Below are positions 17,661 through 27,048 of a stretch of DNA of 64,000 bases, one piece after another. A program made the position numbers and the translations under genes. Positions within the stretch are counted from its first letter, which is position 1. Every line of letters starts with the position of its first letter. Source of the stretch: Bacillus glycinifermentans (GTDB taxonomy: Bacteria; Bacillota; Bacilli; Bacillales; Bacillaceae); NCBI RefSeq assembly GCF_001042475.2, contig NZ_LECW02000026.1, forward strand, positions 1 to 64,000, written 5' to 3'. Below the pieces are notes generated by a model. The model was not told where the DNA came from. It saw only the letters and a program-made list of their open reading frames with translations, and ran no database searches.

Positions 17661-19233
17661 ACTTGGCGAGTTTGAGGAAAAAATCTTTTAAATCGACGTG
17701 GCGAAAATGCCCGGGCGTTTCTTGGGAACCTATGATGATCATCGGAGCGAGGCTATCCGTTTTATAAAGAGAGCCGTGTCCGCCTCCACCGGGGTGTATC
17801 GGCGATGTGTGATCGGCAAATTGGAAACCAGGCTTTGCATCAGCGATGATATACCGGCCGGGATGGGAGTGACAGGCGCTGAAAAGCCGGGCAAGGGCAT
17901 CGGGATAATCGCCGTAGGAAAGAGACGTTCCGTCAGCCGACAGATCCAATACGGAAAAATCCCCGTCGATCGTCCAGGTTTGTCCGTACTGATCGGCATA
18001 TGCTCCGCCGGGACGGAAGCGAAGCGGCTTTCCAGCTTTTTTTGAGGTAGCATATACCCAGCCGCCGTCTTTCCAGGCTGCAAAGCCGACCCTTTCATCT
18101 TGCGCGAGCGGCTTTACGGCGTCATTTACAGATATGCTTTGATCAAGCATATATATAAATGCCATCCTGTCGTTTACGCCGAACATCAGCTGATCTTTCT
18201 CACTGGGCCTTTTATCAATTTTCGGAATCCGGTAATCGTCAAAAAGAGAGCGAAGCCGAATCACCGACTTTTGTCTGTCGCGGCCGATGGACGTCTGGCC
18301 GCCGTCTCCCATAACGATCCATACCGCTTGTTCGGCGGCCGCATCCCAGGAATCGTAGGCGTTTAAAATGCGCTGAAGCTGCTGATCCGTTTTTTCCAAT
18401 CCGCTTACATCCGCCGGTCCTTTATGATGAGTGCTGTGATCATTATCGGGAAAATAGGCCACGGTCAGGGAAGGAAGCTTGTGTTTCTTGATCAAATACG
18501 ACAATTCCTGTGCAGTGAATTTGTTATTCAGCCCGTATCCGTTCCAAATCCGCTGATAGCGGTTATGTGGATCTGCTTGGGAAAAACGGCCGAACGAAAA
18601 GATAGCCGGGCCCTTTACGGCCATCTTTTCAGGCATCAGGCCAAGGCGTTTGACAGGAGGCGGAATGTTCAGGTCATGATCGTAGCCGCCGCGATATACG
18701 AGGCCGTTGATGGAAGCGGAGTGCTTCCCCCGTTTTTCCAGTTCTTCGTGAACCGTTTTTACCTGCGGGCTTAAATGTTTTTGATTTAAAGCATACATGG
18801 CGTCTTTGATCGGCTGTTTCACGCCGAGTGCAGCGATGTCGTTTTTGCCGCTCCCGTAGTTGACGATCCGATGTTCGTCCTCGTTATACCAGACAAGTCC
18901 TGCAACGCGATGACGGTCAGGATAAGCGCCCGTCATGATGGTGTTGTCAATCGAAACAGACATGGTCGGATATGCGTTGACGGCTCCCGGATGGTAGCGG
19001 CCCTTTTCAAAAAAGAATCGAAGGGCCGGAGCTCGTCCTTCGTTGATGGCCTTTTTCAAAGACCGGTCCATTAAAGAATCAACGATCAGTACGATGACGG
19101 GTTTATCTGCCGTTTTGACCGCTTCGATGTTTTCAGCCGCCGGCGTCTGTCTTTCCTTGCCGGCATTGATCCATATGATAAATGAGAACAGTGCGAATAA
19201 GAGAACGATTGCAATGATGGTCAATTTTTTCAT
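17659..19233 (-). CDS. Membrane-anchored alkaline phosphatase-superfamily protein (nucleotide pyrophosphatase/phosphodiesterase-like)
   Basis: 524 residues with an N-terminal signal-anchor (KKLTIIAIVLLFALFSFIIW), then an extracytoplasmic domain of the alkaline phosphatase superfamily. Metal and catalytic positions are readable: VIVLIVDSLMD (first metal Asp), AYPTMS (Thr nucleophile), YFPDNDHSTHHKG (Asp/His pair), MGDGGQT where most members have SDHG, and the late His in GGGGHGSLY. The family hydrolyses phosphodiester or phosphomonoester bonds outside the cell. The Gly in the DHG position may mean altered metal binding, or use of a nearby residue. It is divergent from a cytochrome c gene. No specific substrate can be named. 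Confidence 0.75.
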   Translation of the reverse strand: MKKLTIIAIVLLFALFSFIIWINAGKERQTPAAENIEAVKTADKPVIVLIVDSLMDRSLKKAINEGRAPALRFFFEKGRYHPGAVNAYPTMSVSIDNTIMTGAYPDRHRVAGLVWYNEDEHRIVNYGSGKNDIAALGVKQPIKDAMYALNQKHLSPQVKTVHEELEKRGKHSASINGLVYRGGYDHDLNIPPPVKRLGLMPEKMAVKGPAIFSFGRFSQADPHNRYQRIWNGYGLNNKFTAQELSYLIKKHKLPSLTVAYFPDNDHSTHHKGPADVSGLEKTDQQLQRILNAYDSWDAAAEQAVWIVMGDGGQTSIGRDRQKSVIRLRSLFDDYRIPKIDKRPSEKDQLMFGVNDRMAFIYMLDQSISVNDAVKPLAQDERVGFAAWKDGGWVYATSKKAGKPLRFRPGGAYADQYGQTWTIDGDFSVLDLSADGTSLSYGDYPDALARLFSACHSHPGRYIIADAKPGFQFADHTSPIHPGGGGHGSLYKTDSLAPMIIIGSQETPGHFRHVDLKDFFLKLAK

Positions 19234-19347
19234 ATGGCTTCATTCCTTTTCAAATGGACGGATGATAAGCATATTTTGCCATGGACGTCTGACATATATA
19301 GCTGGTAAAACGGGGAAATCTAATGATTTAGAAAGGGGTAAAACGAC

Positions 19348-21276
19348 GTGAGAAAACATAAATTCACAGTGATCCTTGTAATCGCCGCGATTTTAATCGC
19401 CTCCGCCTTTTTGACGCTAAGATGTCTTGAACCCGAATATGCTTATATGCCGCCAAAAGAAAAAGTCATCTCAAAAGAAAACAGGACGAACGGATATGAC
19501 GTGTGGGGAACATTCGTTTCAAACAAAGAGGCTGACCGCCTGCGGGTTTCAAGCCAAAAGGGTGCGGTAAAAGTCGATGATCGGCTCCATCATTTGGGCA
19601 GGGACGTATTTTATAAGGAAACGTTCGGCAACGAGGTTTTTTTGACTGACATCCTGGGGCTCCTTGACGGACCGATCACGGTTCAGAATATGACTAAAGC
19701 GATTGCCGCGCTCAAAGGGAAAGGAACGACCAATTTACGGGTTGAGCTCGCCAAAACGGTGAAAATCGGCGGAAAGACGTTTAAAAAAGGGGAGATGATC
19801 GATACCGGAATCGATGTACCGAAAGGGGCCTTTGCTCCCCTCGGAATGCCGTTTAAATATTCAGACGGAAAAATCAAAGTCGGCATCAGCTGCGCCGCCT
19901 GCCATGCGACGACACATCCGAAAACGATGCAGGTGATGGAAGGGGTGACAAATCCGGATTTGAACACCGGATTGATGCTGGCCCTTGCGACAAATTCGGC
20001 CGCTTATTTTACACATTCAGAAATCAAAAGCATCAAACGTTTTATCAACGATAGCAGTCCGGTGATTACTGTGGCAGACGGCAAGAAAGAGCGCCTTCCC
20101 GATCCGGATAAGCTTGAAAACGCAGTCGATCAAGTTTTTCTAAAATGGCCGAGGGGCTTTTTCGACTCGACGATCGATATGAAAAGCAATCCGACGCAAA
20201 TTCCGGATGCTTATACATTGGGCGACCATCCATACAGCTGGAGCGGAGCCGCCATGGCCGGTCCGTTTAAAGGCTTAAGCGTATTCAGCAACAACGTTCA
20301 TGCACAAAACTCTGACAGCCTCTCACAAGCCCCCGGAAGCCGGGCTCTTTTCGGAATGAGTCCTGACGTATACATCGGAACGATTCTCCAGCGCGCGGCA
20401 GATCGGTCGTATCGCTATCATCCTGAAAAAGGGAAAAGCCCTTCTGCGTTTTTTGCAAAAGCTGATCCGACCCCGGGTGTTCCTGGCGTCAATCAGATGG
20501 TCAGGCCGCCAAGCTTTCCGAAGATTACGCTGGCTGCGCCGGACGGTGTTCACGTCGGTTCTCCGGACAAAAAGGCAAATGAAGAAAACAACGCCGTTTC
20601 CGCTTGGCAAAACACGCTTGAACCTCCGAAGCCGCCGCAAAAAGCGGGCAGGGAGTCAATCGAACAAGGAAAAGCCGTTTTTGCAAAAGCAGGGTGCATA
20701 TCCTGCCATGCCGGCCGTTATTTCACGAATAACAAGGTCATATCGGCGAAAGAAATCGGCACTGAGCCGACAAGGGCCCAGTCTTTCAAAAAAACGGAAA
20801 AGATCTTTGGCGAAAGCACGATGTACGCGCCGAATACAACGGTTCCGGTTAAAAGCGGCGCAAAGGTGCTCAAGGTGCCGACAAACCATTTTGATCAAAA
20901 GCAAGTCGAACTGGCATGGGCGAAAAACGGCTCGCCGGGCGGCTATAAAGTCCCAAGCCTTATCGGGCTGTATTGGAGCGCCCCGTACTTGCACGACGGC
21001 GGAGCTGCGGTCGGAAGCTCACTCAAGGAAACAGGCATCACGGAAACATTGGCAAAAGGCAAACCGGCCGACCCTTACAACAGCCTGCTCGCTTTGATCG
21101 ACAGGGATCTCAGGGCTCGCGTGATCAAGAGCAATGCGGCTTCACCGGATCTAAAAGCCGTCAGAATCACAGGGAAGGGACACGAATTTTGGATCGACCC
21201 GAAAAGCGGTTTTTCTAAACAGGAACAGAAAGCAGTCATCGACTATTTAATGAGCCTTGACATGCCGAAGAAATAA
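19348..21276 (+). CDS. Membrane-anchored di-haem cytochrome c
   Basis: 642 residues. The N-terminus has a basic start and a hydrophobic anchor (FTVILVIAAILIASAFLTL). A Cys26 follows, but the preceding Arg spoils a lipobox, so an uncleaved anchor is more likely. Two c-type haem sites are seen: CAACH at residues 182-186 and CISCH at 450-454. The second lies in a typical cytochrome c fold (ESIEQGKAVFAKAGC; later Met candidates near the C-terminus). The start is GTG, with AAAGGGG upstream. The layout recalls large di-haem oxidase/peroxidase-like electron carriers, but no named family is certain. No haem-ligation or oxidase genes adjoin. It would act on the outer face of the membrane. Confidence 0.8.
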   Translation: MRKHKFTVILVIAAILIASAFLTLRCLEPEYAYMPPKEKVISKENRTNGYDVWGTFVSNKEADRLRVSSQKGAVKVDDRLHHLGRDVFYKETFGNEVFLTDILGLLDGPITVQNMTKAIAALKGKGTTNLRVELAKTVKIGGKTFKKGEMIDTGIDVPKGAFAPLGMPFKYSDGKIKVGISCAACHATTHPKTMQVMEGVTNPDLNTGLMLALATNSAAYFTHSEIKSIKRFINDSSPVITVADGKKERLPDPDKLENAVDQVFLKWPRGFFDSTIDMKSNPTQIPDAYTLGDHPYSWSGAAMAGPFKGLSVFSNNVHAQNSDSLSQAPGSRALFGMSPDVYIGTILQRAADRSYRYHPEKGKSPSAFFAKADPTPGVPGVNQMVRPPSFPKITLAAPDGVHVGSPDKKANEENNAVSAWQNTLEPPKPPQKAGRESIEQGKAVFAKAGCISCHAGRYFTNNKVISAKEIGTEPTRAQSFKKTEKIFGESTMYAPNTTVPVKSGAKVLKVPTNHFDQKQVELAWAKNGSPGGYKVPSLIGLYWSAPYLHDGGAAVGSSLKETGITETLAKGKPADPYNSLLALIDRDLRARVIKSNAASPDLKAVRITGKGHEFWIDPKSGFSKQEQKAVIDYLMSLDMPKK

Positions 21277-21279
21277 GGG

Positions 21280-21312
21280 AATGGCCGCCTTTTTTGAAGG
21301 CGGCCATTTTAA
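21280..21312 (+). terminator. Terminator of the cytochrome c gene
   Basis: Perfect arms AATGGCCGCCTT and AAGGCGGCCATT, followed by TTTAAT. Confidence 0.85.
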
Positions 21313-21383
21313 TAAAGAAGAAACTCAATCGGGAATAAAAAGACAAAAAATTCAGATATTTATTTTCTTTTATGATAAAATAA

Positions 21384-21412
21384 GATCAGCCAAGCGAAGG
21401 CGCCCGGCTGAT
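21384..21412 (-). terminator. Terminator of gltC
   Basis: Arms GATCAGCC and GGCTGATC, followed on the minus strand by TTATTTTATC. Confidence 0.75.
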
Positions 21413-21421
21413 CGATCGGGT

Positions 21422-22324
21422 TTATTGATATTGCTGAAGGCGCGAGAAAAACTTCTTCACAAACTGGTAAAAGTCTTTTGCGGACGGGGAAAGCTCCCTG
21501 TTTTTCGGCGTGATAATCCCCACGGTCCGCTTGACCTGAGGATTATCAATCGGGATTCTCTTCGTAAAGCGGGGGGTTGTTTCATTAAAGGCGCTTTCCG
21601 GCAAAAGCGTCACTCCTATCCCTGCGGAAACCAGCCCTTTTACCGCATCCAAATCTTCGCCCTCCGAGGATATTTTCGGCGTATATCCCACCTGTTTACA
21701 AGCATCTACCGCCATTTTCCGAAAGATGAATCCGTCCGGAAACAGCACGTAATTGTCGTTTCTGAGATCGCCTAAATGAAGGCTTTTCTGTTCAGCGAGC
21801 GGATGGTTGATCGGAACGAGGGCAAAAATGCTTTCCGTAAATAAAATGTCTCCTTTAATATCGGTGTTGTTCGTCGGAACAGGTCCGAGAAAAGCCAAAT
21901 CGATATCCCTGTTTTTCACCGCTTCAATTAAAAATTTATATGAACCCTGCCTTAAATGAAAAGCGACGTTCGGATACTCTTCTTTAAACGCGGAAATGAC
22001 GGTCGGAAGAAACTGGCTCGCAAGGCTTGTCGGAAAGCCGATTTTGACGGTTCCCCTGTGAGGGTCCAAATACTCATCGATTTGTTCTTTCGCAAAATCG
22101 ATCGCTTTCATCGCGGTTTTAATGTGATCCAAAAACTGCCTTCCGATCGGTGTGAGTTTAACATTGCGGCCTTCGCGTTCGAAAAGATCAACGCCGAGCT
22201 CTTCTTCGAGGTTGGCAATCTGCCTGCTGATCGCCGACTGGGCGACGTGGAGATGCATGGCGGCCTCTGATACGTGTTCCCTTTCTGCTACTTCCATAAA
22301 GTAATGCAACTGGCGTAATTCCAT
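21422..22324 (-). CDS. gltC: LysR-type activator GltC
   Basis: 300 residues: an N-terminal LysR helix-turn-helix (MELRQLHYFMEVAEREHVSEAA, residues 1-60) and a two-lobed co-inducer domain (from about residue 90). It is divergent from gltAB, exactly as in B. subtilis, where GltC activates gltAB in response to 2-oxoglutarate and is held off by glutamate through glutamate dehydrogenase. The dyad ATCTC-N5-GAGAT in the shared intergenic region is the expected binding site, placed so that GltC can control both genes. Length and N-terminus match the known protein. Confidence 0.95.
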   Translation of the reverse strand: MELRQLHYFMEVAEREHVSEAAMHLHVAQSAISRQIANLEEELGVDLFEREGRNVKLTPIGRQFLDHIKTAMKAIDFAKEQIDEYLDPHRGTVKIGFPTSLASQFLPTVISAFKEEYPNVAFHLRQGSYKFLIEAVKNRDIDLAFLGPVPTNNTDIKGDILFTESIFALVPINHPLAEQKSLHLGDLRNDNYVLFPDGFIFRKMAVDACKQVGYTPKISSEGEDLDAVKGLVSAGIGVTLLPESAFNETTPRFTKRIPIDNPQVKRTVGIITPKNRELSPSAKDFYQFVKKFFSRLQQYQ

Positions 22325-22340
22325 CGTGTTTCACCTGCTC

Positions 22341-22401
22341 ATCTCAAAATGAGATTGTTTTAATCTAAATTATATATTGTTTGTATAGATTTGAAAACCT
22401 A
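22341..22401. promoter_or_regulatory. GltC binding region between gltC and gltA
   Basis: A perfect dyad ATCTC-AAAAT-GAGAT is at 22341-22355, and a second ATCTA ... TAGAT pair follows about 20-45 bases downstream. This fits the Box I/Box II organisation known for GltC control in B. subtilis. Confidence 0.75.
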
Positions 22402-22471
22402 CAATAGGATTAGAATTTGTAAGATTTTATGACCGGGGATTAACGGGAAAAATGAACGGGGGAGAGGAACT

Positions 22472-25400
22472 ATGACTTATAACCAATTACCGAAAGCGCA
22501 AGGTCTCTACCGTCCTGAATTTGAACATGATGCATGCGGAATCGGTCTTTACGCTCACTTAAAAGGCCTTCCTACCCATGATATCGTCAAAAAGGGATTG
22601 CAAATGCTTTGTCAATTGGACCATCGGGGCGGTCAGGGCAGTGACCCGCATACCGGAGACGGAGCAGGTATTATGATGCAGATTCCTGATGCTTTTTTCG
22701 CGAAAGTCTGTTCCGGCTTTCAATTGCCTGAAAAAGGGCGCTATGGAGTCGGCATGATTTTCTTTTCAAAGGATGACAGCGAACGCGGTCAAATTGAAGC
22801 ACATATCAATCAGTTAATTGAAGAAGAAGGCCAGTCTGTGCTCGGCTGGAGGACTGTACCGACAAATGTCGGAAAAATCGGAACAGTGGCGCAAAAAAGC
22901 GCTCCTGTCGTCCGTCAGGTATTTATCGGAGCGAACGGACAGCTTAAAGACAACTTGGCGTTTGAACGCAAATTATATATCATCCGCAAGCAGGCGGAAA
23001 ACTGGGCGCGCGAACGGGAAAAGTCGTTTTATGTCGTCAGCCTCTCGAGCAACACGATCGTCTACAAAGGGCTGCTTACGCCTGAGCAGGTTGATGCTTT
23101 TTATGAAGATCTGCAGGATGAAGATTTTGTTTCGGCTTTTGCGCTTGTTCATTCGCGCTTCAGCACAAACACGTTTCCGAGCTGGGAAAGGGCGCACCCG
23201 AACCGCTATCTTATCCACAACGGGGAGATCAACACGCTTCGCGGCAATATGAACTGGATGAAAGCGAGAGAGCAGCAGTTTGTTTCCGAAGCGTTCGGGG
23301 ACGACCTGAAGAAAGTCCTGCCGGTTTTGGACGAAAACGGAAGCGATTCCTCCATTCTGGACAACGCTTTTGAATTTTTCGTGCTCGCCGGAAGAGCGCC
23401 GGCGCATGCGGCCATGATGCTGATTCCTGAACCGTGGAACGAGAACCCATACATGTCAAAAGAAAAGAAAGCCTTCTATGAATACCACAGCTCATTAATG
23501 GAGCCATGGGACGGTCCGACGGCGATTTCGTTTACAAACGGAAAGCAGATCGGGGCGATTCTCGACCGTAACGGACTCAGACCAGCACGCTATTATGTCA
23601 CAAAAGACGACTACATTATTTTTTCCTCTGAAGTCGGCGTCATTGACGTTGAACAGGAAAATATTTTGTACAAAGACCGGCTTGATCCGGGAAAAATGCT
23701 GCTGATTGATCTCGATGAAGGACGGATCATCTCGGACGAAGAGGTGAAATCAGAAATCGCCGGCGAGTTTCCATACCAGGAATGGCTGAAGAAAGGCCTG
23801 GTTCATGTCAGCAATGACATCGAGGAAACAGAGGAAAAGCCTGTGACTGACCTTTTGACCCGCCAAAAAGCGTTCGGTTATACGTATGAGGATATTCAAA
23901 AGTATTTGATTCCGATTATTACAGAAGGAAAAGATCCGCTCGGGTCAATGGGAAATGACGTTCCGCTTGCCGTTTTATCAGACCGGCCGCAGTCGCTTTT
24001 CAATTACTTTAAACAGCTGTTTGCCCAAGTTACCAATCCGCCGATTGATGCGATCCGTGAACAGATCGTCACATCGACTTTGACATGGCTCGGAGCCGAA
24101 GGAGACGTTCTTCATCCGAACGAAAACAGCTGCCGCAGGATCAAACTGTACACGCCTGTCTTAACGAACGCACAGTTCTACTCGCTGAAAGGGCTCGTAC
24201 ATCAGGATTTTAAAAGCAAGACGATCCACACGCTGTTTACCGGCGATTTGAAAAGCGGACTTGAAGACATGTGCAAGGAAGCGGACAAAGCAATTGCAGA
24301 AGGGGTAACGCTGCTCATCTTATCCGACCGCAAAATGGACGGACAAAAAACGCCGATCCCTGCACTTCTTGCCGTCAGCGCGCTGCATCAATATTTGGTC
24401 CGCGCCGGGAAACGCACGAAGGTCAGCATCATCGCCCAATCGGGTGAAGCAAAGGAAGTTCACCATTTTGCCGCATTGATCGGCTACGGAGCGGACGCTA
24501 TCCATCCGTATCTCACGTACGCCACGTATAAAAAAGCGATTGAAGAAGGTGCCCTGTCGATCAGCTATGAAGAAGCTGTCACAAAATACAGCAAAAGCGT
24601 AACCGAAGGCGTCGTCAAAGTCATGTCGAAAATGGGAATTTCCACTGTTCAAAGCTATCGGGGCGCGCAAATTTTCGAAGCGGTCGGCATCGGCAAAGAC
24701 GTCATCGACCGTTACTTTACAGGTACGGCGTCACAGCTCGGCGGCATCGGGCTTGATACGATCGCTGAAGAAGCGAAGCGCCGCCACAGGGAAGCATACG
24801 CAGATACGTTAAATGAGACGCTTGATGCAGGCAGCGATTTTCAATGGAGAAAAGGCGGCGAACATCACGCCTTTAACCCAAAAACGATCCATACGCTGCA
24901 ATGGGCGTGCCGCAAAGGAGATTACAGTCTCTTTAAGCAGTATTCCAAGGCTGCAGACGAAGAAAGAATCGGCTTTTTGCGCAATCTCTTTACCTTTGAC
25001 AACACGCGGAATCCGCTGCCTCTCGAAGACGTCGAATCTGTTGAATCGATCGTGCGCCGCTTTAAAACCGGGGCCATGTCATTCGGCTCGTTAAGCAAGG
25101 AAGCGCATGAGGCACTGGCGATTGCGATGAACCGTTTAGGCGGAAAAAGCAACAGCGGGGAAGGCGGAGAAGATCCGGCGCGCTTTATTCCGGACGAAAA
25201 CGGCGACAACCGCCGCAGCGCCATCAAGCAGATCGCATCAGGACGATTCGGCGTTAAAAGCCACTATCTCGTCAATGCCGATGAACTGCAAATCAAAATG
25301 GCCCAAGGCGCAAAGCCCGGAGAGGGCGGACAGCTTCCGGGAAATAAAGTCTATCCATGGGTTGCCAATGTCAGGGGATCAACGCCGGGAGTCGGCTTGA

Positions 25401-27031
25401 TTTCACCGCCGCCGCACCATGACATCTACTCAATCGAAGACTTGGCGCAATTGATCCACGACTTGAAAAATGCCAACCGTGATGCGCGGATCAGCGTGAA
25501 GCTCGTCGCAAAAGCCGGCGTCGGCACGATCGCGGCCGGTGTCGCAAAGGCTACGGCAGACGTCATCGTCATCAGCGGCTATGACGGCGGTACAGGCGCA
25601 TCTCCGAAAACGAGCATTAAGCATACCGGCCTGCCGTGGGAGCTTGGCCTTGCAGAAGCGCACCAAACATTGATGCTCAATGGCCTGCGCGAACGGGTTG
25701 TATTAGAAACGGACGGAAAATTAATGACAGGCAGAGACGTCGTGATGGCCGCGCTTTTAGGCGCGGAAGAATTCGGCTTCGCCACAGCCCCGCTCGTCGT
25801 ACTCGGCTGTGTGATGATGAGAGCCTGCCATTTGGATACATGCCCTGTCGGGGTCGCGACGCAAAACCCTGAGCTTCGCAAAAAGTTCACGGGTGACCCG
25901 GACCACATCGTAAATTACATGCGCTTTGTCGCAGAGGAAGTGCGCGAACTGATGGCGCAGCTCGGCTTTAGAACCGTTGACGAAATGGTGGGCCGCACAG
26001 ATGTCCTTCGCGTCAGCGAACGCGCCAAAGCGCATTGGAAAGCGGGTCAGCTCGATTTATCAAATCTGCTGCACCAGCCTGAAGGCGCACGTATATTCCG
26101 TACGCCGCAAAATCATAAAATCGATGAGTCGCTTGACATGACCGAGATTCTGCCTGCGGTAAGTGCTGCGATCGAAAACGGGATTCCGGCGGAAGCGTCG
26201 TTTTCGATCCGCAACATCAACCGTGTGACAGGGGCGGTCACCGGAAGCGAAATCTCAAAACGGTACGGGGAAGAAGGCTTGCCTGATGATACGATCACGC
26301 TGCGCTTTACGGGCTCAGCCGGGCAAAGCTTCGGGGCATTTGTACCGAAGGGCATGTCGCTTTATTTGACGGGAGATGCCAATGATTATATCGGAAAAGG
26401 CTTGTCAGGCGGAAAAATCGCCGTCAAGGCGCCGGACGATTTCAATCCGGCTTTCCGTGACAATGTCATCGTCGGAAACGTAGCATTTTACGGGGCAACA
26501 AGCGGTGAAGCTTATATTAACGGGCTCGCCGGTGAACGATTTGCCGTCAGAAACAGCGGGGTAAACGTTGTGGTCGAAGGAATCGGGGACCACGGCTGCG
26601 AGTATATGACCGGAGGACGTGTCGTCGTGTTAGGGGATGTCGGCAAAAACTTCGCAGCCGGGATGTCAGGCGGAATCGCCTATGTGTACGCCGAAGACAA
26701 AAAGGCGTTCAAACGGAAATGCAACATGGAAATGATCGAATTCGAGAGGCTTGAAGCGCCTGAGGAAATGTCGGAGCTGAGAGCGATGATCGAAAACCAC
26801 TACCGCTATACAGGCAGCTCTAAAGCGGCTTCGATTCTTGAAGATTGGGAATCAGCCGCCACCCGGTTTATTAAAGTGATTCCGAAAGACTTCAAGCTAA
26901 TGATAGAGCGGATAAAAGAGCAAAAAGCAGCCGGCTTATCTGACGAAGAAGCGATGATGTACGCATTTGAAGCCGGTACAAAGCAAAAGATTCAAACTTC
27001 TGCCTCAGCAAAAGAAGCGGTGGCACAGTAA
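22472..27031 (+). CDS. gltA: Glutamate synthase (NADPH) large subunit GltA
   Basis: 1519 residues, full length. The N-terminal glutaminase has its nucleophile as Cys22 after a short propeptide (FEHDACGIG). The central and FMN-binding synthase domains follow (SFGSLSKEAHEAL, ISGYDGGTGASPKTSIKHTG). A 3Fe-4S cluster motif CVMMRACHLDTCPVG lies near residues 1112-1124, and the C-terminal GXGXG beta-helix near 1300-1440 (GLSGGKIAVKAP, GEAYINGLAGERFAVRN). It moves the amide nitrogen of glutamine to 2-oxoglutarate with electrons from GltB. gltB follows after 17 bases. Transcription is expected to depend on GltC and on carbon/nitrogen state. A seven-codon reading frame (22452-22475) ends across the gltA ATG. 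Confidence 0.97.
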   Translation: MTYNQLPKAQGLYRPEFEHDACGIGLYAHLKGLPTHDIVKKGLQMLCQLDHRGGQGSDPHTGDGAGIMMQIPDAFFAKVCSGFQLPEKGRYGVGMIFFSKDDSERGQIEAHINQLIEEEGQSVLGWRTVPTNVGKIGTVAQKSAPVVRQVFIGANGQLKDNLAFERKLYIIRKQAENWAREREKSFYVVSLSSNTIVYKGLLTPEQVDAFYEDLQDEDFVSAFALVHSRFSTNTFPSWERAHPNRYLIHNGEINTLRGNMNWMKAREQQFVSEAFGDDLKKVLPVLDENGSDSSILDNAFEFFVLAGRAPAHAAMMLIPEPWNENPYMSKEKKAFYEYHSSLMEPWDGPTAISFTNGKQIGAILDRNGLRPARYYVTKDDYIIFSSEVGVIDVEQENILYKDRLDPGKMLLIDLDEGRIISDEEVKSEIAGEFPYQEWLKKGLVHVSNDIEETEEKPVTDLLTRQKAFGYTYEDIQKYLIPIITEGKDPLGSMGNDVPLAVLSDRPQSLFNYFKQLFAQVTNPPIDAIREQIVTSTLTWLGAEGDVLHPNENSCRRIKLYTPVLTNAQFYSLKGLVHQDFKSKTIHTLFTGDLKSGLEDMCKEADKAIAEGVTLLILSDRKMDGQKTPIPALLAVSALHQYLVRAGKRTKVSIIAQSGEAKEVHHFAALIGYGADAIHPYLTYATYKKAIEEGALSISYEEAVTKYSKSVTEGVVKVMSKMGISTVQSYRGAQIFEAVGIGKDVIDRYFTGTASQLGGIGLDTIAEEAKRRHREAYADTLNETLDAGSDFQWRKGGEHHAFNPKTIHTLQWACRKGDYSLFKQYSKAADEERIGFLRNLFTFDNTRNPLPLEDVESVESIVRRFKTGAMSFGSLSKEAHEALAIAMNRLGGKSNSGEGGEDPARFIPDENGDNRRSAIKQIASGRFGVKSHYLVNADELQIKMAQGAKPGEGGQLPGNKVYPWVANVRGSTPGVGLISPPPHHDIYSIEDLAQLIHDLKNANRDARISVKLVAKAGVGTIAAGVAKATADVIVISGYDGGTGASPKTSIKHTGLPWELGLAEAHQTLMLNGLRERVVLETDGKLMTGRDVVMAALLGAEEFGFATAPLVVLGCVMMRACHLDTCPVGVATQNPELRKKFTGDPDHIVNYMRFVAEEVRELMAQLGFRTVDEMVGRTDVLRVSERAKAHWKAGQLDLSNLLHQPEGARIFRTPQNHKIDESLDMTEILPAVSAAIENGIPAEASFSIRNINRVTGAVTGSEISKRYGEEGLPDDTITLRFTGSAGQSFGAFVPKGMSLYLTGDANDYIGKGLSGGKIAVKAPDDFNPAFRDNVIVGNVAFYGATSGEAYINGLAGERFAVRNSGVNVVVEGIGDHGCEYMTGGRVVVLGDVGKNFAAGMSGGIAYVYAEDKKAFKRKCNMEMIEFERLEAPEEMSELRAMIENHYRYTGSSKAASILEDWESAATRFIKVIPKDFKLMIERIKEQKAAGLSDEEAMMYAFEAGTKQKIQTSASAKEAVAQ

Positions 27032-27048
27032 GAAAGGGGAGGGGAAAA

